Positions 44,166 to 52,222 of a stretch of DNA of 64,000 nt are shown here, piece by piece. This DNA is from Ottowia oryzae (GTDB lineage: Bacteria > Pseudomonadota > Gammaproteobacteria > Burkholderiales > Burkholderiaceae_C): assembly GCF_003008535.1 (NCBI RefSeq), contig NZ_CP027666.1:2779501-2843500 (forward strand). Direction: 5' to 3'. Below the pieces are notes generated by a model, which was not told the DNA's origin, ran no database searches, and worked only from the letters and a program-made list of their open reading frames with translations. Made by a program: the position numbers and the translations under genes. Position 1 is the first letter of the stretch. Each line of letters begins with the position of its first letter.

Positions 44166-45056
44166 TGTCTGGTCTTTGGGTAGCGACCAAGTGGCTGCGT
44201 TGCTTTGCAGCAGTTGCGCCACCACGGCCACTGCGACGACAGCCGGCTGCTTGCCGCCAATGCCGGGCACCCCGATGGGGCACGTGACGCGTGCCAGCTC
44301 GCCTGCCGTGAAGCCGCGGTCGCGCAGGCGCCGCTGAAAGCTCGCCCATTTGGTGCTGGAGCCGATCAGGCCGATGTAGGGCAAATCACCGCGCGCCCGT
44401 TGCCGGTGCAAGCAAGCCGCGATGATTTCAAAGTCTTCGGCGTGGCTGAAACTCATCACCACCACCCGGCTACCCGGCGGCACGTCGGCCACCGCGGCCT
44501 GCACGGGGTCGGAATGCTCGCAGCGCACGTGGGCGGGCGTCGCTTGCGGAAAAACCCCGTCGCGGCTGTCCACCCACAGCACCTCCAGCGGCAAATCGGC
44601 CAGCAGACGCACGATGGCCTGCCCGACATGGCCACCACCAAACAGCGCAACGGTGCTTTGCGGCGCAGCCAGGCGTTGCTGCAGCGCAGGCCAGTCGGAC
44701 GCGGCTACCGACTCAAACGACAGCCACGCCACGCCGCCACAGCACTGCGCCAGGCTGGGGCCCAGCGGATAGCGCACCTCATCGGCCAGCGCGGTGCCGC
44801 TGGCCAGTGCCTGGCGCGCCCGCGCAAGCGCCTGCCATTCCAGCTGCCCGCCACCCACAGTGCCCACCTGATCGGCGGGCCAGACCGCCATCCATGCGCC
44901 CACTTCGCGCGGCACCGAGCCCTGTGCGCACGACACACGCACCAGCACGGCGGGCGCCGCCTGCAGGCGCAAGGCAAGGGCATCAAGGTCGCGCACGGTG
45001 GGCTTTGACAGCGTGGGGGAGAGTCGCGCAGTATGCACACAAAGGGTCTGCGCCAA
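44163..45056 (-). CDS. xdhC: Xanthine dehydrogenase accessory protein XdhC
   Basis: Delivers the sulfurated molybdenum cofactor to xanthine dehydrogenase. The 297-residue protein has the XdhC N-terminal pattern VLVRVSCAQGSVPREVGAWM, WPADQVGTVGGGQLEW and PLGPSLAQCCGG. A Rossmann-like C-terminal half follows: VALFGGGHVGQAIVRLLADL, YIGLIGSSTKWASFQRRL, ITCPIG-like VTCPIGVPGIGGKQP. The structural genes xdhA and xdhB are not in the window. The start is uncertain: a TTG at 45056 is the longest option and a GTG at 44996 fits the family length equally well. It lies downstream of uraH on the same strand. Confidence 0.9.
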   Translation of the reverse strand: MAQTLCVHTARLSPTLSKPTVRDLDALALRLQAAPAVLVRVSCAQGSVPREVGAWMAVWPADQVGTVGGGQLEWQALARARQALASGTALADEVRYPLGPSLAQCCGGVAWLSFESVAASDWPALQQRLAAPQSTVALFGGGHVGQAIVRLLADLPLEVLWVDSRDGVFPQATPAHVRCEHSDPVQAAVADVPPGSRVVVMSFSHAEDFEIIAACLHRQRARGDLPYIGLIGSSTKWASFQRRLRDRGFTAGELARVTCPIGVPGIGGKQPAVVAVAVVAQLLQSNAATWSLPKDQT

Positions 45057-45203
45057 CGCAAGCTTCAGGCCACGCGGAGCGCGCGCGGCGGCGCCATGAC
45101 TGACTAAGCCGCAGGGCTCAACGCCGTTGGTCTGGCCGGCAGCGCCCTAACCCCGCGCCTATCGGCTGCGGCGCGGCGCCGTCTAGCGTCCGCCGCACCC
45201 GCC

Positions 45204-45557
45204 TCAAGAGCCGCGGTAGGTGGAGTAGCTCCACGGGCTGCACAGCAGCGGCACGTGGTAATGCTGGTCGGTGTGCGCCACGCCGAAGTCCAGGTGCACC
45301 ACGTCCAGGAAAGGCGGCTCAGGCAGCGTCACGCCCTGGGCGCGAAAGTACGCCGCCACGTCAAAGCTGAGGCGGTACGTGCCCGCGCGCAGGCTGTCGT
45401 TGTCGTACAGCGGGCCGTCGGGGTTACGGCCGTCGGCGTTCAGCGTGAAGCGCTTGACCAGCGTCAGCGTGTCGCCCTTGGTTTCGTACAAGGCCACGCC
45501 CATGCCAGCGGCAGGCGTGCCGTGCATCGTGTCCAGAACATGCGTGCTCAAGCCCAT
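45204..45557 (-). CDS. uraH: 5-Hydroxyisourate hydrolase
   Basis: Transthyretin-like enzyme turning 5-hydroxyisourate into OHCU. The 117-residue protein starts MGLSTHVLDTMHGTPAAGMG, contains the DGR segment LNADGRNPDGPLYD, and ends with the family signature YHVPLLCSPWSYSTYRGS, including the terminal YRGS. His and Arg active-site residues are present. It is divergent from the GntR gene, sharing a 71-bp region with the predicted operator, and is followed by xdhC. Confidence 0.97.
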   Translation of the reverse strand: MGLSTHVLDTMHGTPAAGMGVALYETKGDTLTLVKRFTLNADGRNPDGPLYDNDSLRAGTYRLSFDVAAYFRAQGVTLPEPPFLDVVHLDFGVAHTDQHYHVPLLCSPWSYSTYRGS

Positions 45558-45587
45558 GCGGTGCTCCTATTCAAGATTGTTCACAAA

Positions 45588-45600
45588 AGTGTATACAGTT
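45588..45600 (+). promoter_or_regulatory. Predicted GntR operator in the uraH/gntR divergent region
   Basis: AGTGTATACAGTT contains TGTATACA (45590-45597), the same 8-mer as upstream of puuD. Its position allows control of both uraH and the regulator gene itself. Confidence 0.6.
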
Positions 45601-45628
45601 TTTGGAATCGCGCCTATGATGAGTTTCC

Positions 45629-46300
45629 ATGGAAGCCTCGAGCACTGAGACCATCGCTCAGGCGCTGACCAGCGCCATTGTTGAGCATCGCCTGCGCCCC
45701 GGCAGCAAGCTGGTCGAACAGGCGTTGGCCGATCACTTTGAAGTCTCGCGCACGCTGGTGCGGCAGGCGCTGTTTCAGCTGTCGCAAAAGCGCCTAGTCC
45801 GGCTGGAGCCCGCGCGCGGCGCGTTCGTGGCCAGCCCTTCTGCCGCCGAAGCGCGCCAGGTGTTCGCCGTGCGGCGCATGCTGGAGGTGGAACTCACCCG
45901 CGCCTTCGTCGAGGCCGTGACGCCCGAGCACATCGATGCCCTGCGCGCGCACGTGGCGGCCGAGCAATCGGCGCTCAAGCAAGGCGATGTGGCCGACCGC
46001 AGCGAGCTGCTGGGCGACTTTCACGTGCGCATGGCCCAGCTGATCGGCAACGACGTGCTGGCCGAAGTGCTGCGCGACCTGCTGGCGCGCTGCGCCATCG
46101 CCACCCTCGTTTATCAAAGCAGCAGCGCCGCGCACGATTCGGCGGCTGAGCACGCCGCGCTGGTCGAATGCTTTGCCACCGGCAACGTTGCGCAAGCGGT
46201 GCGCCTGATGCGCGAACACCTGGACCACGTCGAGGCGGGCCTGAACCTGGACCAGCCCGGCCCCAGTGATGATCTAAAAACGGCGCTGGCGCGCGCCTGA
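45629..46300 (+). CDS. GntR-family (FCD-type) regulator, probably of urate catabolism
   Basis: A 223-residue regulator. The winged-helix region (IAQALTSAIVEHRLRPGSKL, VSRTLVRQALFQLSQKRLVR, LEPARGAFVASPS) is typical of GntR/FadR proteins. The FCD domain has VFAVRRMLEVELTRAFVEAV, LLGDFHVRMAQLIGN and HAALVECFATGNVAQAVRLM with REHLDHVE, which carry the metal-binding Asp/His residues. Its position between uraH and puuE, with TGTATACA sites at uraH and puuD, points to control of this cluster. The last residues KTALARA and the stop codon lie in a repeat copy. Confidence 0.9.
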   Translation: MEASSTETIAQALTSAIVEHRLRPGSKLVEQALADHFEVSRTLVRQALFQLSQKRLVRLEPARGAFVASPSAAEARQVFAVRRMLEVELTRAFVEAVTPEHIDALRAHVAAEQSALKQGDVADRSELLGDFHVRMAQLIGNDVLAEVLRDLLARCAIATLVYQSSSAAHDSAAEHAALVECFATGNVAQAVRLMREHLDHVEAGLNLDQPGPSDDLKTALARA

Positions 46301-46329
46301 CCAGCGCCAGCAGCTATTTATTGCATAGC
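46274..46329 (-). repeat. Dispersed ~50-bp repeat, copy 15, over the gntR stop
   Basis: The minus strand reads AATAAATAGCTGCTGGCGCT, then GGTCAGGCGCGCGCCAGCGC, then CGTTTTTAG. It supplies the last codons and stop of gntR. Confidence 0.85.
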
Positions 46330-46343
46330 AAACTGCATCTTTC

Positions 46344-47291
46344 ATGTACGACACCACAGCCCCCTACCCCCGCGACTTGATCGGCTACGGCGCGGATGTG
46401 CCGCACGCACGCTGGCCCGGCGGCGCACGCATCGCCGTGCAGTTCGTCCTCAACTACGAGGAAGGCGGCGAGAACAGCGTGCTGCACGGCGACGCAGCCA
46501 GCGAACAGTTTCTGTCCGAGATGTTCAACCCCGCCGCCTACCCCGAGCGGCACATGAGCATGGAAGGCATTTACGAATACGGATCGCGTGCGGGCGTGTG
46601 GCGCATCCTGCGCGAATTTGACCAGCGCCGCTGGCCGCTGACGGTGTTTGGCGTGGCCACGGCGCTCGTGCGCCACCCCGAAGTCACGCAGGCTTTCATC
46701 CGCCGGGGCGACGAGATTGCCTGCCACGGCCTGAAGTGGATCCACTACCAGGGCGTCGATGAAGCGACCGAGCGCCTGCACATGGCCCATGCGCTGGACA
46801 TGATCGAGCAGCAAACCGGCACGCGCCCGCTGGGCTGGTACACCGGCCGCGACAGCCCCAACACCCGCCGCCTGGTGGCCGACGACGGCCGTCTGCTGTA
46901 CGACAGCGACTACTACGGCGACGACCTGCCGCTGTGGATGCGCGTGCGCAAAAGCGACGGTACCGTGGCGCCGCACCTGGTCGTGCCCTATACGCTGGAC
47001 AGCAACGACATGCGCTTTGCCCTGCCCCAGGGCTTCAGCCATGCCGAACCGTTCTACCAGTACCTGAAAGACAGCTTTGACACGCTGTACGCCGAGGGCG
47101 ACCCGGCCGGGCTGGACCGGCCCAAGATGCTCAGCATTGGCATGCACAACCGCCTGCTGGGCCGGCCGGGGCGCATCACCGCGCTGCAGCGCTTCATGGA
47201 CCACGTCGCCAAGCACCCTGACGTGTGGGTGGCGCGCCGCATCGACATCGCGCGGCACTGGATCGCCACGCACCCGCACACCGCCGCCTGA
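46344..47291 (+). CDS. puuE: Allantoinase PuuE
   Basis: Cofactor-light allantoinase of the polysaccharide-deacetylase fold, converting allantoin to allantoate. The 315-residue protein has PRDLIGYGADVPHARWPGGA, RIAVQFVLNYEEGGENSVLH, SMEGIYEYGSRAGVWRILRE, the deacetylase-like EIACHGLKWIHYQGVDEATE and GWYTGRDSPNTRRLV. These are diagnostic of PuuE rather than the dihydroorotase-like AllB. It precedes the uraD fusion gene. Confidence 0.96.
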   Translation: MYDTTAPYPRDLIGYGADVPHARWPGGARIAVQFVLNYEEGGENSVLHGDAASEQFLSEMFNPAAYPERHMSMEGIYEYGSRAGVWRILREFDQRRWPLTVFGVATALVRHPEVTQAFIRRGDEIACHGLKWIHYQGVDEATERLHMAHALDMIEQQTGTRPLGWYTGRDSPNTRRLVADDGRLLYDSDYYGDDLPLWMRVRKSDGTVAPHLVVPYTLDSNDMRFALPQGFSHAEPFYQYLKDSFDTLYAEGDPAGLDRPKMLSIGMHNRLLGRPGRITALQRFMDHVAKHPDVWVARRIDIARHWIATHPHTAA

Positions 47292-47395
47292 CCCCGCCTG
47301 AAACCCCCGCGTGCCGCGCTTGAGCCCCTTGGCGGCACGCCACTTGCTTACCAACCCTTCGCATGGCCCGCGCCAGCGACGCCAGGACAGCCGAC

Positions 47396-49183
47396 ATGCC
47401 TTACACGCTTGACCAACTCAACGACGCCACCCAGGCCGAAGCCGAGCAGATGCTCGACGGCCTGTACGAGCACACCCCCTGGATCGCCGCCGAGGCGATC
47501 AAGCAGCGGCCCTTTCGCTCGCTGGCGCAGCTGAAATGGGCGATGGCCGATGTGCTGGCGCGCGCCGATGTGGATGCGCAGTTGGCGCTGATCCGCGCCC
47601 ACCCCGAGCTGGCGGGCAAAGCGATGGTGGCCAAGTCGCTCACGGCCGAATCCACCAACGAGCAAAGCAAGGCGGGCCTGACCGACTGCACGCCCGAAGA
47701 GTTTGAGCGCATCCAGCGCCTGAACGCCGATTACAACGCCAAGTTCGGCTTCCCCTTCATCCTGGCCGTGCGCGGCCCGCGCGGCACGGGCCTGGCGCGC
47801 CAGCAGATCATCGACACCTTCGCGCGCCGGCTGGACAACCACCCCGATTTCGAGCGTGCCGAGGCGCTGCGCAACATCCACCGCATTGCCGAAATCCGCC
47901 TGGCCGACAAGTTCGCCGCCGAGCCCACGCTGGGCAACGCCGCATGGGACGCGCACGAGCGCCTGGCCCAGCACAGCGACCCAGGCTTTAAAGAGGCAGG
48001 CCAGCTCACCGTCACCTACCTGACCGACGCGCACCGCGCTTGCGCCGCGCAGATCCGCGCCGACATGCAGGAAGCCGGTTTCGACGAAGTGCACATCGAC
48101 GCCGTGGGCAACGTGGTCGGCCGCTACAAGGCCGACCCGGCCGTGCGCCACCCCAAGACGCTGATGACCGGCAGCCACTACGACACCGTGCGCAACGGCG
48201 GCAAGTACGACGGGCGCCTGGGCATCTTCGTGCCCATCGCCTGCGTGCGCGAGCTGGCGCGCGCCGGCCGGCGCCTGCCTTTCGACTTCGAGGTGATCGG
48301 CTTTGCCGAAGAAGAAGGCCAACGCTACAAGGCGACCTTCCTCGGCTCGGGCGCGCTGATCGGCCAGTTCAACCCCGACTGGCTCAGCCAGGCCGACGCC
48401 GACGGCGTGACCATGCAGCAGGCCATGGCGCACGCCGGGCTGAACCCGGCCGACATCAAGGGCTTGAAGCGCGACCCGGCCAAATACCTGGGCTTCATCG
48501 AAGTGCACATCGAGCAAGGCCCGGTGCTGAACGAGCTGAACCTGCCGCTGGGCGTGGTGACGTCGATCAACGGCGGCATCCGCTTCGTGGGCGAATTCTT
48601 CGGCCAGGCCAGCCACGCCGGCACCACGCCCATGGACCGCCGCCGCGACGCCGCCACCGCCGCGGCCGAGCTGGCGCTGTACATGGAAGAGCGTGCCGCG
48701 AAAGATGGCGATTCCGTCGCCACCATGGGCATGCTGGAAGTGCCCAGCGGCTCCATCAACGTGGTGCCGGGGCGCTGCCGCTTCAGCCTGGACATGCGCG
48801 CCCCCAACGACGCGCAGCGCGACCGCCTGGCCGCCGACGTGCTGGAGCGCCTGCAGCAGATCGCCATGCGCCGGGGGCTGAACTACAAGCTGGAGGAATC
48901 CATGCGCGCCGCCGCCGCGCCCAGCGCGCCTGAGTGGCAGCGCCACTGGGAAGCCGCCGTTGATTCGCTGGGCCTGCCCATCTTCCGCATGCCCAGCGGC
49001 GCGGGCCACGACGCCATGAAACTGCACGAGGTGATGCCCCAGGCCATGCTGTTCGTGCGCGGTGAAAACAGCGGCATCAGCCACAACCCACTTGAATCCA
49101 GCACGGCCGACGACATGGACCTGGCGGTGCGCGCCATGCAGCACCTGCTGCAGGCCGTGGCCACCGAAAATACTATCAAATAA
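47396..49183 (+). CDS. uraD: Bifunctional OHCU decarboxylase / allantoate amidohydrolase (fusion)
   Basis: A 595-residue two-domain protein. Residues 1-165 are OHCU decarboxylase (UraD): ALIRAHPELAGKAMVAKSLT with catalytic His69, then AESTNEQSKAGL and FGFPFILAVRGP. Residues about 175-595 are an M20 allantoate amidohydrolase-type zinc enzyme: LMTGSHYDTVRNGGKYDGRL, VIGFAEEEGQRY, FIEVHIEQGPVLNELNLPL, and the last metal histidine in SGISHNPLESS. It therefore joins steps before and after PuuE in one chain. ATG 47396 has AGGA at 9 bases; an ATG at 47363 is also in frame. The stop codon lies at the start of a repeat copy. Confidence 0.93.
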   Translation: MPYTLDQLNDATQAEAEQMLDGLYEHTPWIAAEAIKQRPFRSLAQLKWAMADVLARADVDAQLALIRAHPELAGKAMVAKSLTAESTNEQSKAGLTDCTPEEFERIQRLNADYNAKFGFPFILAVRGPRGTGLARQQIIDTFARRLDNHPDFERAEALRNIHRIAEIRLADKFAAEPTLGNAAWDAHERLAQHSDPGFKEAGQLTVTYLTDAHRACAAQIRADMQEAGFDEVHIDAVGNVVGRYKADPAVRHPKTLMTGSHYDTVRNGGKYDGRLGIFVPIACVRELARAGRRLPFDFEVIGFAEEEGQRYKATFLGSGALIGQFNPDWLSQADADGVTMQQAMAHAGLNPADIKGLKRDPAKYLGFIEVHIEQGPVLNELNLPLGVVTSINGGIRFVGEFFGQASHAGTTPMDRRRDAATAAAELALYMEERAAKDGDSVATMGMLEVPSGSINVVPGRCRFSLDMRAPNDAQRDRLAADVLERLQQIAMRRGLNYKLEESMRAAAAPSAPEWQRHWEAAVDSLGLPIFRMPSGAGHDAMKLHEVMPQAMLFVRGENSGISHNPLESSTADDMDLAVRAMQHLLQAVATENTIK

Positions 49184-49231
49184 ATAGCTGCCAGCGCTTA
49201 TCCCATCGGCGCCAACGCCCTATTCTCTTCA
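49171..49231 (+). repeat. Dispersed ~50-bp repeat, copy 16, at the 3' end of the uraD fusion gene
   Basis: The plus strand reads AAATAAATAGCTGCCAGCGC, then CCATCGGCGCCAACGCCCTA. The TAA stop is in its first bases and the next gene's ATG is 8 bp after it. Confidence 0.85.
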
Positions 49232-49238
49232 AAACACC

Positions 49239-50495
49239 ATGAGCAACCACGACACCACCTACGCCCAGCTGGACGCCTGGATAGACGCGCACTTCGACGA
49301 AGAAGTGGCCTTTTTGCAGCAACTGGTGCGCGTGCCCACGGACACGCCGCCCGGCAACAACGCGCCGCACGCCGAACGCACGGCCGAGCTGGTCGCCGCC
49401 TGGGGCTTCGACGCTGAAAAGCACACCGTGCCCGCCGCCGAAGTGCAGGCCTATGGCATGGAGAGCATCACCAACCTGATCGTGCGCCGCCGCTACGGCG
49501 ATGGCGGCCGCACCGTGGCGCTGAACGCCCACGGCGACGTGGTGCCTCCGGGCGAAGGTTGGACGCACGACCCCTACGGCGCCGAAATCGACAACGGCCA
49601 GATGTATGGCCGCGCCACCGCCGTCAGCAAGGGCGACTTCGCCACGTTCAGCTTCGCCGTGCGCGCCCTCGAAGCCGTGGCCAAGCCCACGCACGGCGCG
49701 GTCGAGCTGCACTTCACCTACGACGAGGAATTCGGCGGCGAACTGGGCCCCGGCTGGCTGCTGAAAAAGGGCCTGACCAAGCCCGACCTGATGATCGCCG
49801 CCGGCTTCAGCTACGAAGTGGTGACCGCGCACAACGGCTGCCTGCAGATGGAAGTGACGGTACACGGCAAGATGGCCCACGCTGCCGTGCCCAGCACGGG
49901 GGTGGACGCGCTGCAGGGCGCCGTGGCCATCATGAACCAGCTGTACGCCGAAAACCGCCGCTATGAAAACATCACCTCGCGCGTGCCCGGCATCCAGCAC
50001 CCTTACCTGAACATTGGCCGCATCGAAGGCGGCACCAACACCAACGTGGTGCCCGGCAAAGTGGTGTTTAAGCTGGATCGCCGCATGATCCCCGAAGAAA
50101 ACCCCGCCGACGTGGAAGCGCTGATCCGCCAGGTGATCGCCGACGCGGTGGACGGCTTCAACGCCGGGCGCACGGACGAAGGCATTCGCGTGGACATCAA
50201 GCGCCTGCTGCTGGCCAACGCCATGACGCCGCTGGCGGGCAACGCGCCGCTGGTGCAAGCCATTCAAAAGCACGGCGAAGCGGTCTTCGGCGACACGCCC
50301 CCGGCCGTGGGCACGCCGCTGTACACCGATGTGCGCCTGTACGTCGAACATGGCATTCCGGGGGTGATCTACGGCGCCGGCCCGCGCACCGTACTGGAAA
50401 GCCATGCCAAGCGCGCCGACGAGCGCCTGAACCTCGAAGACCTGCGCCGCGCCACCAAGGTCGTGGCCCGCACGCTGTTCGATTTGCTTCAATAA
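49239..50495 (+). CDS. M20-family metallopeptidase (ArgE/DapE-like)
   Basis: A 418-residue zinc hydrolase. Metal motifs: VALNAHGDVVPPGEGWTHDP, YGRATAVSKGDFATFSFAVR, HFTYDEEFGGELGPGWLL and the C-terminal GAGPRTVLESHAKRADE. A dimerisation domain intervenes (LQMEVTVHGKMAHAAVPSTG). Family members remove acyl or carbamoyl groups or cut dipeptides. Its place between an allantoate amidohydrolase and a purine permease suggests a role late in purine nitrogen release, but the substrate is unknown. Repeat copies flank it on both sides. Confidence 0.85.
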   Translation: MSNHDTTYAQLDAWIDAHFDEEVAFLQQLVRVPTDTPPGNNAPHAERTAELVAAWGFDAEKHTVPAAEVQAYGMESITNLIVRRRYGDGGRTVALNAHGDVVPPGEGWTHDPYGAEIDNGQMYGRATAVSKGDFATFSFAVRALEAVAKPTHGAVELHFTYDEEFGGELGPGWLLKKGLTKPDLMIAAGFSYEVVTAHNGCLQMEVTVHGKMAHAAVPSTGVDALQGAVAIMNQLYAENRRYENITSRVPGIQHPYLNIGRIEGGTNTNVVPGKVVFKLDRRMIPEENPADVEALIRQVIADAVDGFNAGRTDEGIRVDIKRLLLANAMTPLAGNAPLVQAIQKHGEAVFGDTPPAVGTPLYTDVRLYVEHGIPGVIYGAGPRTVLESHAKRADERLNLEDLRRATKVVARTLFDLLQ

Positions 50496-50540
50496 CCATA
50501 GCTGCCAGCGCCCGCCCCACCGGCGCCAGAGCCCAAAAAC
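50490..50540 (+). repeat. Dispersed ~50-bp repeat, copy 17
   Basis: The plus strand reads AATAACCATAGCTGCCAGCG, then CACCGGCGCCAGAGCCCAAA. It overlaps the stop of the M20 gene and precedes the permease gene. Confidence 0.85.
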
Positions 50541-50564
50541 ATTCCAAGAATCTAGGAGAGACGC

Positions 50565-52046
50565 ATGAGCACCCACCCGGTCGATGAACGACTACCCGCG
50601 GGCAAACTGACCGCCCTGGGCCTGCAACACGTGCTGGTGATGTACGCCGGCGCGGTCGCCGTGCCGCTGATCGTGGGCCGCGCGCTCAAGCTCAGCCCGG
50701 ATGAGGTGGCGCTGCTGATCTCGGCCGACCTGTTCTGCTGCGGCCTGGTCACCTTGATCCAGGCGCTGGGCGCCACGCAGTGGTTCGGCATCAAGCTGCC
50801 GGTGATGATGGGCGTGACGTTTGCGTCGGTCGGCCCGATGGTGGCCATGGCCAACGCCAACCCCGGGCCCGACGGGGCGCGGATGATCTTCGGGGCCATC
50901 ATTGGCGCGGGCGTCATCTCGATCCTGATCGCGCCGCTGATCAGCCGCATGCTGCGGTTTTTCCCGCCGGTGGTCACGGGCACCATCATTGCGGTGATCG
51001 GCATCAACCTGATGCGCGTGGGCATCAACTGGATCTTCGGCAACCCCGTCGGCCCCACGGCGCCGATGACGGTGGCGCCCGAACACAGCGAATGGCTCAG
51101 CGGCCTGCGCAGCGCGGCCGCGGTGGGCCAGGCAGGCATTCCGGACGTACCTGCAGGTCTGGTGCTGGCACCCACCGTGCCCAACCCCAACTACGCCGCC
51201 CTGCCCGGCGTGGCCGTGTCGGCCGCCGTGCTGGCCACGATCTTGCTGGTGGCGCGCTTCGCGCGGGGCTTTCTGGCCAACATCTCGGTGCTGATCGGCA
51301 TCGTGGTGGGCGGCGTCATCGCCACCGCCGCCGGCATGATGAACTTTGACAAGGTGGGCAAGGCGCACTGGTTCGACGTGGTGCTGCCGTTTCACTTCGG
51401 CGTGCCAATCTTCGACCCGGTGCTGATCCTGACGATGGTGCTGGTGATGATCGTGGTGATGATCGAATCCACCGGCATGTTCCTGGCGCTGGGCGAGATG
51501 ACCGACCGCAAGATCGACCAGCCCGCCCTGGCGCGCGGCCTGCGCACCGACGGGCTGGGCACGCTGATCGGCGGCATCTTCAACACCTTCCCCTACACCA
51601 GCTTTTCGCAGAACGTGGGGCTGGTGGCCGTCACCGGCGTCAAGAGCCGCTACGTGTGCGTGGCCGCGGGCTTCATCCTGATCGTGCTGGGCCTGCTGCC
51701 CAAGATGGCGGCGCTGGTGGAATCGCTGCCCACCGTGGTGCTGGGCGGCGCTGGCCTGGTGATGTTTGGCATGGTGGCCACCACCGGCATCCGCATCCTG
51801 GGCGGCGTGGACTATATGCACAACCGCAACAACGCGCTGATCGTGGCCATTTCCATCGGCATGGGCATGATCCCGCTGATCGCCCCACGCTACCTGCAGT
51901 GGATGCCGCACGGCATGCACCCGCTGATCGAATCGGGCATCTTGCTGGCCTCCATCAGCGCCGTGCTGCTGAACCTGTTCTTCAACGGCGCCAAGGGCGA
52001 TACCGAGGCGACCATCAAGGCCGCCAAGCAGGCCGAGGCGCATTAG
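50565..52046 (+). CDS. NCS2-family purine (urate/xanthine) permease
   Basis: A 493-residue inner-membrane symporter with about 14 helices. NCS2 motifs are LQHVLVMYAGAVAVPLIVGR, QALGATQWFGIKLPVMMGVT, VMIESTGMFLALGEMTDRKI, GGIFNTFPYTSFSQNVGLVA and VTGVKSRYVCVAAGFILIVL. It is closest in layout to xanthine/urate permeases (UacT, PbuX type) rather than uracil UraA. TAGGAGAG about 8 bases before the ATG is a strong ribosome binding site. As the last gene of the urate cluster it probably imports the substrate. Confidence 0.92.
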   Translation: MSTHPVDERLPAGKLTALGLQHVLVMYAGAVAVPLIVGRALKLSPDEVALLISADLFCCGLVTLIQALGATQWFGIKLPVMMGVTFASVGPMVAMANANPGPDGARMIFGAIIGAGVISILIAPLISRMLRFFPPVVTGTIIAVIGINLMRVGINWIFGNPVGPTAPMTVAPEHSEWLSGLRSAAAVGQAGIPDVPAGLVLAPTVPNPNYAALPGVAVSAAVLATILLVARFARGFLANISVLIGIVVGGVIATAAGMMNFDKVGKAHWFDVVLPFHFGVPIFDPVLILTMVLVMIVVMIESTGMFLALGEMTDRKIDQPALARGLRTDGLGTLIGGIFNTFPYTSFSQNVGLVAVTGVKSRYVCVAAGFILIVLGLLPKMAALVESLPTVVLGGAGLVMFGMVATTGIRILGGVDYMHNRNNALIVAISIGMGMIPLIAPRYLQWMPHGMHPLIESGILLASISAVLLNLFFNGAKGDTEATIKAAKQAEAH

Positions 52047-52177
52047 ACGAGCACGGCGATTGCTGCGTGCCAGCGCGACGGGGCGCGCACCCGCCGCACC
52101 AGTGGACGTCAGGGCCGGCCCACTAACGGGCCAAAACAGAGCCAAACAGCCCTCAGGCGCATAGTGTGCCTACGCCA

Positions 52178-52222
52178 GATGCTATCGTTATAAGAGCTGG
52201 CGGCGCTGGTGCAACTGCCGCG
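52178..52222 (+). repeat. Dispersed ~50-bp repeat, copy 18, over the stop of LRR gene 1
   Basis: The plus strand reads GATGCTATCGTTATAAGAGC, then TGGCGGCGCTGGTGCAACTG. It encodes the last residues and stop of the LRR protein on the opposite strand. The same arrangement is found at copy 19. Confidence 0.6.
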
